Positions 18,089 to 27,472 of a stretch of DNA of 64,000 nt are shown one piece after another. Below the pieces are notes generated by a model that searched no databases, had not been told where the DNA came from, and saw only the letters and a program-made list of their open reading frames with translations. The DNA comes from Salibacter sp031581065. Its GTDB lineage: Bacteria > Bacteroidota > Bacteroidia > Flavobacteriales_G > Salibacteraceae. The translations under genes were made by a program, and so were the position numbers. Where the stretch lies: positions 1 through 64,000 of the forward strand of contig NZ_JAVLBN010000004.1 of NCBI RefSeq assembly GCF_031581065.1, given 5' to 3'. The stretch's first letter is position 1. Every line of letters starts with the position of its first letter.

Positions 18089-18399
18089 TCTTTGTAGCCG
18101 AGAGTGGTTCTGACTAAACTCACGATTGGACTAAAAATGGCCCACGACAAAATGAATGTAGCGATGAGCTGAAAGGAGATTTGAACGATACTCCAGTAAG
18201 AGTTGTAAGCGAAATCCATGATTTGAATAGCGATGGGAATGAAAATAAATGTAATGACGCTCCCAGCATCGTCAAGTGCTTTTGGAAACATATCAAAGCG
18301 AACGATGATGCCCATCATTATTCCGAGTATATTGTAGGGAATAGCAACTCGCAAACCCCAATAAAAACCCGGAAATTTTTCGCGTTCTAACCAGGGCAT
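18085..18399 (-). CDS. Small integral membrane protein after thiL
   Basis: A 104-residue protein with three to four hydrophobic segments (ILGIMMGIIV, ITFIFIPIAIQI, FQLIATFILSWAIF). Its ATG overlaps the thiL stop (TAATG), so it is translationally coupled to thiL and read from the same message. It ends tail-to-tail with phoH, sharing TTAA. I do not recognise the family. Its position suggests an accessory role near thiamine metabolism, but that is only inference. Confidence 0.7.
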   Translation of the reverse strand: MPWLEREKFPGFYWGLRVAIPYNILGIMMGIIVRFDMFPKALDDAGSVITFIFIPIAIQIMDFAYNSYWSIVQISFQLIATFILSWAIFSPIVSLVRTTLGYKD

Positions 18400-19460
18400 T
18401 ACTCTTCTTCTTTAGGTTGTTCGTTTCCAAATGCGTTCCAGCCTTGAGCAGTGAGTTCAACAACGGCATCACCTTTTGCAACCATACGGTAGCCGGCACC
18501 TTTATCAGCAATATGGCCGATTGGGTGCAACTCGACATGACCTTTGATTTTTTCGTAATCCTCAGGCTTTATTGTAAATAACAATTCGTAATCCTCGCCA
18601 CCGTTTAGTGCGGCTGTTGTTGGGTTGAGGTTGAACTTTTCGGCTGCATCAATCGTGTTGTGATCGAGCGGAATACGTTCTTCATAGATCTGGCAGCCCA
18701 CATCACTTTGCTTGCAAATATGAATCAGGTCAGATGCGAGTCCGTCACTCACATCGATCATTGCCGATGGCTTAATTTTTAGCTCAGCCAACATATCAAT
18801 CACATCTTTTCGCGCTTCAGGCTTGAGTTGACGCTCGAGTATGTAATCGTTTCCTGATAAATCGGGCTGAGCCTGAGGGTTTTCCTTGAAAACAGCTTTT
18901 TCGCGCTCCAGAACCTGAAGCCCCATGTAAGCAGCCCCCAGATCTCCGCTCACGCAAACAATATCGTTTTCCTCAGCGCCATTTCGGTAAGCGATATCTT
19001 TTTCATTGGCAACCCCTATGGCTGTAACACTTATCATGAGTCCGGCCATTGAAGAAGTTGTATCGCCACCAACCAAATCAACATTGTATTGATCGCAAGC
19101 CAGCAACATACCCTGGTAAATTTCTTCCACGGCCTCAACGGTAAACCGGCTCGAAATAGCCATTGAAACCGTCACCTGAGAAGGTATAGCGTTCATCGCG
19201 TAAATATCTGAAAGGTTCACCACAATACTCTTGTAGCCGAGGTGCTTGAGCGGAGTAAAGGTCATGTCAAAATGCACGCCTTCACACAGCAAATCCGTTG
19301 ACACAACTGTTTTTCCTTTGGTCAGATCCAGAACAGCCGCATCATCGCCAACACCTTTTAGCGTTGAAGACCTTCTGATTTTGATGTTTTTAGTCAAATG
19401 TTCGATGAGACCAAACTCACCAAAAGCACTCAAATTTGTGGTTTCCTTATTTTCAAACAT
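18399..19460 (-). CDS. thiL: Thiamine-monophosphate kinase
   Basis: The 353-residue enzyme phosphorylates thiamine monophosphate to the active cofactor thiamine diphosphate, using ATP. Family marks: GVGDDAAVLD near residue 37, the STDLLCEGVHFD metal-binding segment, LVGGDTTSS near 133, and SDGLASDLIHI near 222, all typical of the PurM-like ATP-binding fold. No other thi genes are nearby. The next gene starts on its stop codon. One motif copy lies at 19320. Confidence 0.94.
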   Translation of the reverse strand: MFENKETTNLSAFGEFGLIEHLTKNIKIRRSSTLKGVGDDAAVLDLTKGKTVVSTDLLCEGVHFDMTFTPLKHLGYKSIVVNLSDIYAMNAIPSQVTVSMAISSRFTVEAVEEIYQGMLLACDQYNVDLVGGDTTSSMAGLMISVTAIGVANEKDIAYRNGAEENDIVCVSGDLGAAYMGLQVLEREKAVFKENPQAQPDLSGNDYILERQLKPEARKDVIDMLAELKIKPSAMIDVSDGLASDLIHICKQSDVGCQIYEERIPLDHNTIDAAEKFNLNPTTAALNGGEDYELLFTIKPEDYEKIKGHVELHPIGHIADKGAGYRMVAKGDAVVELTAQGWNAFGNEQPKEEE

Positions 19461-19538
19461 GCAAGTGAAATTTGATACAAAATTAGCGGAATTTGATGAG
19501 GTAGGAAGAAAACGGAATATCGCTAATTTTGCAGGCCA

Positions 19539-20342
19539 ATGAAACGAGTTGTCACGTTACTGTTAATCGGGTTTTTAAGTTTTTCGGTCAGAGCTCAAAT
19601 TATCGAGTTTGATGCCCTTGCCATAGCCAGCGATTCTGTAATCGATACAGCACGACTATCGGGATCGGTTTCATTGAGCTTTGATGTCAATAAACAGGAC
19701 GAGCTGGTTTATTATATCAAAACTGGCGGGAACCTGGCTTACGAAAAGAAGAAACACTTTTGGGTTCTGACCGCTAACAACCAGGCAACACTGGAAGGAG
19801 ATGACCAGGTTCTGAATACGGGTTCTTCAAACTTTCGCTACCTGTGGAACTTTCGTTCAAAACTGTTCCCTGAAGCACTCGTCCAGTATCAATGGGATGT
19901 AACGCGTGGATTGAGAGAGCGCTACCTTGCGGGAGGTAATTTACAATCGACATTCATCAACAAAAAGAGCCATCAGTTTTCGGTTTCGCTGGGAGCTTTT
20001 TATGAAAACGAGTTTTGGGGTTGGACAGCCGTTCCTGATGATCGCAAACCAACAGAAAATCCGGCACCCGTAAGTGTGAATTTCGTCAAAGCTAACCTAT
20101 TGGTAAAATACTCCTACATCTTAAAAAACAAGAGCACGTTCTCTCTTCGTTTGTTTGTTCAGGCGAGGCCAGATAGCTACATCAAATACCCCCGAATTGC
20201 GCCAAACGCCACAATCAACTTCAGACTTGTCAAAAATCTTTTTATCAGCACATCATTTAGCGGGATTTACGATTTCAGGCCAATTGTGCCCATCGACAAG
20301 TTTTACTACCAGTGGGAAAACGCGCTGATTTATTCTTTTTAG
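19539..20342 (+). CDS. Predicted outer-membrane protein (DUF481-like)
   Basis: A 267-residue exported protein: signal peptide at about 1-19 (ending VRAQ), then many short amphipathic strands with aromatic residues and a C terminus ending in ALIYSF, as expected for an outer-membrane beta barrel. The strand order resembles DUF481 proteins (salt-induced outer-membrane protein group). It is divergent from thiL. Two copies of the dispersed motif or its near form occur (19586, 19763). Function unknown. Confidence 0.75.
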   Translation: MKRVVTLLLIGFLSFSVRAQIIEFDALAIASDSVIDTARLSGSVSLSFDVNKQDELVYYIKTGGNLAYEKKKHFWVLTANNQATLEGDDQVLNTGSSNFRYLWNFRSKLFPEALVQYQWDVTRGLRERYLAGGNLQSTFINKKSHQFSVSLGAFYENEFWGWTAVPDDRKPTENPAPVSVNFVKANLLVKYSYILKNKSTFSLRLFVQARPDSYIKYPRIAPNATINFRLVKNLFISTSFSGIYDFRPIVPIDKFYYQWENALIYSF

Positions 20343-20492
20343 AGATTCGTTGTCACATTAGACAAAGGGAGGCTTTTTTCAGGAACACATTCTTAATAAG
20401 CTTGCAATACAATTCTTTTTTGGTTAACTCTGTATTATGAGTTTTTATTGGTTAATAACCTTAATCAAAAACTAATCGTCAAATAACACACT

Positions 20493-21356
20493 ATGAAAAG
20501 CTATTTACTCACAATATTCTCTTTCATCATCACGGCAGGTCTGTTTTCACAACAAACTCACTTCCCGGACTCTAATGCTATTTGGAGTGTTTGGCAAACA
20601 AAATACAAAGTGGAGGGAGACTCAACCTACAATGGCAAAACGTATCAAAAATATTTCTCTGCCCAGGACAGCTCTATCGATGCCAACACTGAATGGAGTT
20701 ATGTAGGCATGGTTCGAGAAGACACAAATGCTCAAAAAGTATATGCTATTCATCCTGATAGCACCCAGGAACACCTTCTTTACGATTTTGATGTAAGTGT
20801 GGGTGATACAGTAGCTGTTTATCAATTAATTTTTTTGACACAAAAGGTTGAAGTAGTTATTGAATCAGTTGATACCTTGATGATTAACAATATTGTTCAT
20901 AAAAGAGTAAAAACTGAAAGTGACTTCCCTTATGATGAGTATTGGTTAGAAGGTATTGGCAGCACTTATGGAGTTTTGTCTCCGGGGTCATCAAACTTTC
21001 CGGTCTGGGACGTTTCATATCCACAGCTTTTGTGTTTTGAGAGAGAAGGAATAAGGTTATTTGAAAAGCAATCCTTTGAAAACTGCTATGCGAAAGATCC
21101 TAATGTAAGTGTTGATGAAATTCGGAATGATGTATCAGTAAAAGTCTTTCCAAACCCAACCTCAAATCAACTGAGAATTCAGAGCGACTTAAAAATATCA
21201 TCTTTCAAAGTTCTAAGTGTTACAGGACAAGTGTTAAAAGCGGGAATGCTTTCTGACCAGGTAATTTCTGTAAATGCACTCAATGCAGGTGTTTATTTTT
21301 TAGAGATCACTACACAAGAAGGTGAAAAAGGTGTAGAGCGATTTGTTGTAGAATAA
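20493..21356 (+). CDS. T9SS type A cargo protein
   Basis: A 287-residue exported protein with a signal peptide (about 1-19, ending LFSQ) and a short globular middle without recognisable enzymatic motifs. The C-terminal 75 residues form a type A sorting domain (VKVFPNPTSNQLRI, VLSVTGQVLKAG, NAGVYFLEITTQEG). The middle resembles other short Bacteroidota cargo proteins of unknown role that report elapsed text-like domains (Y..G..Y.KY..Q). It has its own 150-base upstream region and faces a convergent membrane-protein gene. Confidence 0.85.
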   Translation: MKSYLLTIFSFIITAGLFSQQTHFPDSNAIWSVWQTKYKVEGDSTYNGKTYQKYFSAQDSSIDANTEWSYVGMVREDTNAQKVYAIHPDSTQEHLLYDFDVSVGDTVAVYQLIFLTQKVEVVIESVDTLMINNIVHKRVKTESDFPYDEYWLEGIGSTYGVLSPGSSNFPVWDVSYPQLLCFEREGIRLFEKQSFENCYAKDPNVSVDEIRNDVSVKVFPNPTSNQLRIQSDLKISSFKVLSVTGQVLKAGMLSDQVISVNALNAGVYFLEITTQEGEKGVERFVVE

Positions 21357-21373
21357 AAATAGCTAGTGATAAA

Positions 21374-21670
21374 CTATGTTGTTTCAACAATCAAAATGAT
21401 AATCGTTATCAGATTGATGAGTAGCGAATAAAAACTGATGCTTTTCAGGTTCATCTTTCTCCATATCCATAGAGTGGCGGACAAGACAGGAGCTAAGAAG
21501 ATAAGTAGCATCATTACTACCCAAAGCATTTCAAAAATCACATCAGCAATTGTGAATTCAAATAGCGAGGGCCATAAAAAGGCAAGCCCCCAATAAATCA
21601 GCAACAAGACGCTCATAATAAGACCAAACGTCTCTACTTTCCTCATCATATTGTGGCTTGTGCTATCCAT
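21374..21670 (-). CDS. Small membrane protein, three to four helices
   Basis: A 98-residue hydrophobic protein with helices around residues 14-33, 43-67 and 77-95 (IMSVLLLIYWGLAFLW, VVMMLLIFLAPVLSA, LLINLITIIILIV). I see no family signature. It is convergent with the T9SS gene, with 17 bases between stops, and divergent from the suf promoter region. The coding call rests on the coherent membrane topology and standard length. Confidence 0.6.
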   Translation of the reverse strand: MDSTSHNMMRKVETFGLIMSVLLLIYWGLAFLWPSLFEFTIADVIFEMLWVVMMLLIFLAPVLSATLWIWRKMNLKSISFYSLLINLITIIILIVETT

Positions 21671-21820
21671 ATTGCCAGAGATTTAAAGTGGAATAAAGGT
21701 ATAAAAACACCCTGTGTTGTTATTCGAAGTCTGAACGTCACCAGCAGAGCGAGATTCAACAAAAAACCTCGAAATTCCACCAAGATTAATGACACCCCAT
21801 TCCATTTAAAACATTTTCTT

Positions 21821-21852
21821 TTTGGTGCAATACCAATAATTAGGTAATTTTG
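21821..21852 (+). promoter_or_regulatory. Promoter of the suf operon
   Basis: TTTG at 21821-21824 and TAATTTTG at 21845-21852 are separated by 20 bases. Both match the Bacteroidota primary-sigma consensus (TTTG, then TAnnTTTG). The operon's first start codon is about 78 bases further on. Confidence 0.6.
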
Positions 21853-21866
21853 CGATCAGAAACCTC

Positions 21867-21891
21867 TTAATTTAGAATTAATCTAAATTAA
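21867..21891. promoter_or_regulatory. Operator-like 10-bp dyad downstream of the suf promoter
   Basis: TTAATTTAGA at 21867-21876 and TCTAAATTAA at 21882-21891 form a perfect inverted repeat with a 5-base spacer. It sits just past the expected transcription start, where a repressor could block initiation. The symmetric TTTAGA...TCTAAA core recalls metal-dependent DtxR/MntR-type operators, and suf operons are normally iron- or cluster-controlled, but the regulator is not encoded in this window. Confidence 0.5.
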
Positions 21892-21929
21892 ATTAAACAA
21901 CAAGATTGATAAAACGTTAATTCGGAGCG

Positions 21930-22256
21930 ATGATAAAAGTATCAAATACAGCAAAAGATGAAGTGCTCCGGCTAATGGATGCTCAGGAAGTTAAAGGTCA
22001 GGCATTTATTAGGGTTGGAGTTAAAGGTGGCGGCTGTTCAGGCCTCACCTATGTCATGGACTTTGACACTGAAATGAAAGACGGTGACAAAGTTTTTGAA
22101 GATCAGGGGATCAAGATAGTAGTTGACAAAAAAAGCTACCTCTACCTGATCGGAACCACTTTGGAATATTCAGGTGGCTTAAACGGACAGGGGTTCACAT
22201 TTGTGAATCCGAACGCTAACAGAACATGTGGTTGTGGCGAGAGTTTTTCAATTTAA
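21930..22256 (+). CDS. sufA: A-type iron-sulfur carrier (SufA/IscA/HesB family)
   Basis: A 108-residue A-type carrier that accepts iron-sulfur clusters from the SufBCD scaffold and passes them to target proteins. All three conserved cysteines are present: one in GGGCSGLTY near residue 37 and two in the C-terminal TCGCGESFSI (last 10 residues). It is the first gene of an eight-gene suf operon; sufB starts 17 bases later. Assignment as SufA rather than ErpA rests on operon position. Confidence 0.93.
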   Translation: MIKVSNTAKDEVLRLMDAQEVKGQAFIRVGVKGGGCSGLTYVMDFDTEMKDGDKVFEDQGIKIVVDKKSYLYLIGTTLEYSGGLNGQGFTFVNPNANRTCGCGESFSI

Positions 22257-22272
22257 AAGAGAAGAGTGAATT

Positions 22273-23721
22273 ATGGCGTATACAGAAACAGAATTAGCTG
22301 AAGAACTAGAGAATTCGAAATACAAATACGGGTTTACCTCCAAGTTCGACACAGATAGAGTTGAGAAAGGACTGAATGAAGATATCATTCGTCAAATTTC
22401 ATTCAAAAAGAACGAACCGGAGTGGTTACTCGAGTTTCGTTTAGAAGCATACCGAAACTGGAAAAAAATGAAAGAGCCTAAATGGGCTCATGTGAAATAC
22501 GAGAAGCCGAAGTTTGACGACATCACATACTTTGCAGCTCCACAGCCAAAGAAACAACTCGATAGTCTCGATGATGTTGATCCGGAGTTGAAAGAGATGT
22601 ACGATAAACTGGGCATCTCAATCGAGGAGCAAAAGAAGTTAGCAGGTGTTGCGATGGATGTCGTTGTAGATTCGGTTTCAGTTCAAACAACATTCAAAGA
22701 TAAGCTCGAAGAAAAAGGAATTATCTTCTGCTCATTTAGTGAGGCTGTTCAAAATTATCCTGACCTCGTGAAAAAGTACATGGGTAAGGTTGTTCCACCA
22801 AACGACAACTTCTACGCAGCGCTAAACTCAGCTGTGTTTACCGATGGTTCTTTCTGCTACATTCCAAAAGGCGTTAAATGCCCGATGGAACTCTCAACCT
22901 ATTTCCGCATTAACGAAGCGGGAACAGGTCAATTTGAGAGAACACTCATTGTAGCAGAAGACAACTCTTATGTGAGTTACCTCGAAGGTTGTACAGCACC
23001 GATGCGCGATGAAAACCAACTTCACGCAGCAGTTGTGGAAATCATCGCGATGGATGATGCAGAAGTGAAATACTCAACGGTACAAAACTGGTACCCGGGT
23101 GATAAAGAAGGAAAAGGTGGTGTTTACAATTTCGTTACCAAGCGCGGACTCTGCGATGGACGCAATTCTAAAATCTCCTGGACACAGGTTGAAACCGGCT
23201 CTGCCGTAACATGGAAATACCCATCCTGTATTCTCAAAGGCGACAACTCTGAAGGTGAGTTTTACTCTGTTGCAGTGACGAATAACTATCAGAACGCAGA
23301 CACGGGAACCAAGATGGTTCACCTCGGGAAAAACACGAAGTCGCTCATTATTTCGAAGGGAATCTCAGCTGGGTTTTCTGAAAACAGTTACCGCGGACTC
23401 GTACAAATCAACAAAAACGCGAAAAACGCGAGAAACTTCTCGCAATGTGATTCGCTGTTGATCGGAGATAAGTGTGGTGCTCACACATTCCCATACATCG
23501 AAACGAAAAACAACTCTTCAAAAGTTGAACACGAGGCTACAACTTCAAAAATTGGAGAAGATCAAATTTTCTACTGCCAACAACGCGGAATGGATGAAGA
23601 GCAAGCTGTTAGCCTGATTGTAAACGGTTACGCAAAAGAGGTTCTGAACAAGCTCCCGATGGAATTTGCAGTAGAAGCCAAAAAACTACTCGAAATCACC
23701 TTAGAAGGATCAGTAGGTTAA
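22273..23721 (+). CDS. sufB: Fe-S cluster assembly scaffold SufB
   Basis: The 482-residue scaffold subunit forms the SufB2C2D or SufBCD complex on which clusters are built. Typical blocks are visible: GVAMDVVVDSVSVQTTFKDK near residue 125, CSFSEAVQ..PDLVKKYMGKVVPP, GCTAPMRDENQLHAAVVE near residue 240, and QCDSLLIGDKCGAHTFPYIE near 395, with the conserved Cys of CGAHT. Length is standard. sufC follows after 30 bases. Confidence 0.97.
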   Translation: MAYTETELAEELENSKYKYGFTSKFDTDRVEKGLNEDIIRQISFKKNEPEWLLEFRLEAYRNWKKMKEPKWAHVKYEKPKFDDITYFAAPQPKKQLDSLDDVDPELKEMYDKLGISIEEQKKLAGVAMDVVVDSVSVQTTFKDKLEEKGIIFCSFSEAVQNYPDLVKKYMGKVVPPNDNFYAALNSAVFTDGSFCYIPKGVKCPMELSTYFRINEAGTGQFERTLIVAEDNSYVSYLEGCTAPMRDENQLHAAVVEIIAMDDAEVKYSTVQNWYPGDKEGKGGVYNFVTKRGLCDGRNSKISWTQVETGSAVTWKYPSCILKGDNSEGEFYSVAVTNNYQNADTGTKMVHLGKNTKSLIISKGISAGFSENSYRGLVQINKNAKNARNFSQCDSLLIGDKCGAHTFPYIETKNNSSKVEHEATTSKIGEDQIFYCQQRGMDEEQAVSLIVNGYAKEVLNKLPMEFAVEAKKLLEITLEGSVG

Positions 23722-23751
23722 TTTTTAAAGCACAAAAGAGAAAATCACGAT

Positions 23752-24510
23752 ATGTTATCAATAAAGAATTTAAAAGCCAGCATTGAGGACACAGAAATTT
23801 TGAAAGGTCTTGACCTCGAAGTTAAGCCGGGAGAGATTCACGCAGTCATGGGACCAAACGGTTCCGGAAAATCAACGCTCGCATCAGTGTTAGCAGGAAG
23901 AGAAGAATACGAAGTCACTGAAGGCGATGTGAAATTCAACGGCAAAGACCTTCTCGATCTCGAGCCCAACGAAAGAGCAGGTGAAGGACTTTTCCTCGCA
24001 TTTCAGTATCCGGTTGAAATCCCCGGTGTAAGCAACATGAACTTCCTCAAGCAGGCGATCAACAGCATTCGCGAATACAAAGGCGAAGATGCTATAGCGG
24101 CTAAGGAGTTTTTAAAGAAAGTGAAGGAAAAGCAGGATCTCGTTGGTTTGAGCGGCCGATTGGCAAATCGTTCAGTGAATGAAGGATTCTCAGGAGGTGA
24201 GAAGAAGCGCAATGAGATTTTCCAAATGGCGATGCTCGACCCTAAACTCGCTATTTTGGACGAGACTGATTCAGGACTCGATATCGATGCGCTCAAAACA
24301 GTTGCCGATGGCGTGAATCAGCTCCGCACAAAGGACAATGCATTCATCGTTATTACGCACTATCAGCGCTTGCTCGACTACATCGTGCCTGATGTTGTTC
24401 ACGTACTCAGCGATGGAAAAATTGTGAAGTCAGGACCTAAAGAACTGGCTCTTGAGCTGGAAGAAAAAGGGTACGACTGGTTGAAAGAAGACAAAGGTGT
24501 AAACGCGTAA
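23752..24510 (+). CDS. sufC: Fe-S cluster assembly ATPase SufC
   Basis: A 252-residue ABC-type ATPase that drives conformational change in SufBCD. Walker A is GPNGSGKST near residue 36, the ABC signature SGGEKKRNE near 147, Walker B LAILDETDSGLD near 167, and the switch His in VITHYQRLL. SufC proteins use this SGGEKKR form. It sits between sufB and sufD. Confidence 0.97.
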   Translation: MLSIKNLKASIEDTEILKGLDLEVKPGEIHAVMGPNGSGKSTLASVLAGREEYEVTEGDVKFNGKDLLDLEPNERAGEGLFLAFQYPVEIPGVSNMNFLKQAINSIREYKGEDAIAAKEFLKKVKEKQDLVGLSGRLANRSVNEGFSGGEKKRNEIFQMAMLDPKLAILDETDSGLDIDALKTVADGVNQLRTKDNAFIVITHYQRLLDYIVPDVVHVLSDGKIVKSGPKELALELEEKGYDWLKEDKGVNA

Positions 24511-24519
24511 TTGAGCATT

Positions 24520-25809
24520 ATGAGTACAACATCAAAGAAAGATAAATTTATTGCCAACTTCATGAAAAACCCTGTTGCCGATGCAATCGGGCAGCAGCAA
24601 ACAGTTCGTGAAGAGGCTTTTCAGGCACTCCGCGAGTTGGAGTTTCCAACACTCAAAGATGAGGCCTGGAAATACACACGAGTAGCCGGAATTCTCAACA
24701 AAGAGTTTGAGGTGAAGGAAGTGGAAAATCCGGCTCTGAGCGAAAACTACCTCATTCCAGATTTAAAAGTAAACAGGTTGGTTTTCATCAACGGAAAGTT
24801 TCAGTCAGAGCTCAGCGAAGTTATCGACTCTGACCTCGACATTAAAACCACAGCGCAGGCCAGGTTTGAAAATCACGATGCCGTTGGCGGTTACCTCGGT
24901 TCGTTGACCAATCACAAAAACGAAATTTTTACGGCTCTGAACACAGCATTCAACCAAACAGGTGCTTTCGTTCAAATCCAAAAGAATAAAAAGCCACAGT
25001 TTCCGGTTCACATCATCGATGTTACCGAAGGTGAAGGCGTTACTTACCAACCGCGAAATCTATTCGTTCTAGAAGAAGGAGCCGAGCTCGATATCATTCA
25101 CACAATTGAAGGAGATAACGGGCAGAGCTTTACGAATCTCGTGAATGAGTTTGTGGTTAAAGAAAACGCCAAAGCATCTTATTATCAGGTGCAGCGAAAC
25201 GGTGAAAAAAACAATCACATTCAAACAACGCAGGTTTACCAGGCTAAAAATAGCCGATTCAAAACCGGGACTTACACATTTGGAGGGAAGCTCGTTCGCA
25301 ACAATGTCAACATCGCAGTTGATGGTGAGAATTGCGAAACAATTCTCAATGGAGCATTCTTGCTAAACGGCAAGCAACACGTTGACAATCATACATTCGT
25401 TGACCATCTCCAGCCACATTGCGAGAGTCACGAGAATTACAAAGGAATTATTGGCGGTAAAGCCACAGGCGTTTTTAACGGGAAGGTTTTGGTTAGACCC
25501 GACTCGCAAAAGATCAATGCTTTTCAGTCGAACCAAAATATTTTGTTGACTGAGCAGGCTGAGATCAACTCAAAACCCGAACTCGAGATTTATGCCGATG
25601 ACGTGAAATGTTCACACGGCTCCACAACCGGCCAAATGGACGAGGAAGCCTTATTTTATTTGATGTCTCGCGGCATGACAAAAGGCGATGCAATGGGACT
25701 CATGATTCAGGCCTTTGCAGCCGAGTCGATTGATATTGTAGAAATTGAGCCGCTTAAACAATGGATTGAGTCATTGGTTGAAGAACGTTGTAAAGAAATA
25801 CAGGATTAG
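24520..25809 (+). CDS. sufD: Fe-S cluster assembly protein SufD
   Basis: A 429-residue partner of SufB with the same beta-helix fold and the conserved C-terminal blocks HGSTTGQMDEEALFYLMSRG and VEERC. A TTG at 24511 would extend it by three residues, but the ATG at 24520, ten bases after the sufC stop, is the more likely start. It lies directly upstream of sufS with abutting codons. Confidence 0.95.
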   Translation: MSTTSKKDKFIANFMKNPVADAIGQQQTVREEAFQALRELEFPTLKDEAWKYTRVAGILNKEFEVKEVENPALSENYLIPDLKVNRLVFINGKFQSELSEVIDSDLDIKTTAQARFENHDAVGGYLGSLTNHKNEIFTALNTAFNQTGAFVQIQKNKKPQFPVHIIDVTEGEGVTYQPRNLFVLEEGAELDIIHTIEGDNGQSFTNLVNEFVVKENAKASYYQVQRNGEKNNHIQTTQVYQAKNSRFKTGTYTFGGKLVRNNVNIAVDGENCETILNGAFLLNGKQHVDNHTFVDHLQPHCESHENYKGIIGGKATGVFNGKVLVRPDSQKINAFQSNQNILLTEQAEINSKPELEIYADDVKCSHGSTTGQMDEEALFYLMSRGMTKGDAMGLMIQAFAAESIDIVEIEPLKQWIESLVEERCKEIQD

Positions 25810-27048
25810 ATGATGAAGGAAGCAGCAGTGAAGTTTGATATAGAGAAGATCAGAGCCGATTTTCCGGTTCTGACAAGGAAAGTGCATGGAAAAGATCTCG
25901 TTTTTTTAGATAGTGCTGCTTCAAGCCAAAAACCCAAACAGGTTGTTGAGGCAATCGCTAATTATTACCTCCACGAACACGCTAATATTCACCGCGGTGT
26001 GCATTTGCTGAGTCAGGAGGCTACCACAAAATATGAAGAGGCACGCAAAAAAATTGCGCGCTTTATCAATGCCCAAAATGATCACGAATGCATTATTACT
26101 AAAGGAACAACAGACGGAATTAACCTCGTTGCTTCTTCGTTGGGCGAGCATTGTGTGAAAGAAGGCGATGAGGTTATCATCTCACACATGGAGCACCACT
26201 CAAACCTGGTTCCGTGGCAAATGCTTTGTGAGCGCAAAAAAGCAAAACTTAAAGTCATCCCGATTACTGACGATGGTGAGTTAGACCTTGAGGAGTACGA
26301 AAAGCTCCTTTCTGAAAAGACCAAAATCGTTTCAGTAGTTCATGTTTCCAACACCTTAGGAACGATTAACCCGGTTGAGGAAATGATCGAAAAAGCGCAT
26401 GATGTTGGAGCTTACTTTGTTGTGGATGGAGCCCAGGCTGTCCCGCATATTCCGGTTGATGTACAGCAATTGAATTGTGATTTTTACGCATTCAGTTTGC
26501 ACAAAATGTATGGGCCAACGGGAATCGGTATTCTTTACGGGAAAGAGGAAATCATGAATGGCATGCCTCCCTATCAGGGAGGAGGAGACATGATCAACAA
26601 AGTCACGCTCGAGAAAACAACTTACAACGATCTTCCGCACAAGTTTGAAGCGGGAACGCCTAACATTGCAGGCGGAATTGGTATGGGTGCAACGATCGAC
26701 TACATCGATGAATTAGACTGGAAAGCAGCCCATGAATTTGAGGCAGATGTGATGGATTATGCTCACGAAAGACTTTCTGAGATTGAAGGTTTGCGTTTCA
26801 TTGGAACAGCAGAGAAAAAAACCGGAGCAATCAGTTTTCTTGTCGGTCAGATCCACCCTTACGACATGGGCGTATTGCTCGATCAATTGGGTATAGCCGT
26901 GAGAACGGGGCACCACTGTACACAACCAATTTTAGAACGCTACAACATTCCCGGAACGGTGAGAGCCAGTTTTGGTATATATTCGACTAAACAAGAAGTT
27001 GACCAACTCGTAAAAGGAGTTGAGCGCGCAAAAAGAATGCTAGGATGA
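25810..27048 (+). CDS. sufS: Cysteine desulfurase SufS
   Basis: A 412-residue class II PLP-dependent cysteine desulfurase that removes sulfur from L-cysteine as a persulfide. The PLP lysine is in YAFSLHKMYGPTGIG near residue 235; the active-site cysteine is in RTGHHCTQPIL near residue 373; HRGVH and SHMEHHSNLVPWQ are conserved. It starts directly at the sufD stop (two ATGs in tandem, 25810 or 25813) and overlaps sufE by ATGA. Confidence 0.96.
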   Translation: MMKEAAVKFDIEKIRADFPVLTRKVHGKDLVFLDSAASSQKPKQVVEAIANYYLHEHANIHRGVHLLSQEATTKYEEARKKIARFINAQNDHECIITKGTTDGINLVASSLGEHCVKEGDEVIISHMEHHSNLVPWQMLCERKKAKLKVIPITDDGELDLEEYEKLLSEKTKIVSVVHVSNTLGTINPVEEMIEKAHDVGAYFVVDGAQAVPHIPVDVQQLNCDFYAFSLHKMYGPTGIGILYGKEEIMNGMPPYQGGGDMINKVTLEKTTYNDLPHKFEAGTPNIAGGIGMGATIDYIDELDWKAAHEFEADVMDYAHERLSEIEGLRFIGTAEKKTGAISFLVGQIHPYDMGVLLDQLGIAVRTGHHCTQPILERYNIPGTVRASFGIYSTKQEVDQLVKGVERAKRMLG

Positions 27049-27470
27049 GTAAAACCATCAATGAACAACAGGACGAGGTCATAGAGGATTTTAGCCTTTT
27101 TGACGACTGGATGGATAAATACGAACAAATCATAGAGTTCGGCAAAGAGCTCGAGCCTTTAGAAGAAGACAAAAAAGTTGAGGATAACCTCGTAAAAGGT
27201 TGCCAATCGAAAGTGTGGTTAATCGCTGAAGATGAAGATGGAACCCTGAGGTTTAAAGCAGATTCTGATGCACTTATTTCTAAAGGAATCATTGGGTTGT
27301 TGCTCAAAATTTTGAGTGGACACAAAGCTGAAGAAATCAGCAATGCTGAACTGTATGCGCTCGATGAAATTGGATTAAAAGAACACCTTTCTCCTAACCG
27401 TGCTAACGGATTGGCGAATATGGTGAAGAAAATAAAAATGTACGCTTTAGCACACCAGGCAAAAGACTAG
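27045..27470 (+). CDS. sufE: Sulfur acceptor SufE
   Basis: A 141-residue SufE that accepts persulfide sulfur from SufS and delivers it to SufBCD. The acceptor cysteine is in VKGCQSKVWL near residue 52, and LLKILSGHKAEEI and LSPNRANGLANMVKKIK match the family. Its ATG overlaps the sufS stop, so the two are translationally coupled. Confidence 0.95.
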   Translation: MSKTINEQQDEVIEDFSLFDDWMDKYEQIIEFGKELEPLEEDKKVEDNLVKGCQSKVWLIAEDEDGTLRFKADSDALISKGIIGLLLKILSGHKAEEISNAELYALDEIGLKEHLSPNRANGLANMVKKIKMYALAHQAKD

Positions 27471-27472
27471 TT

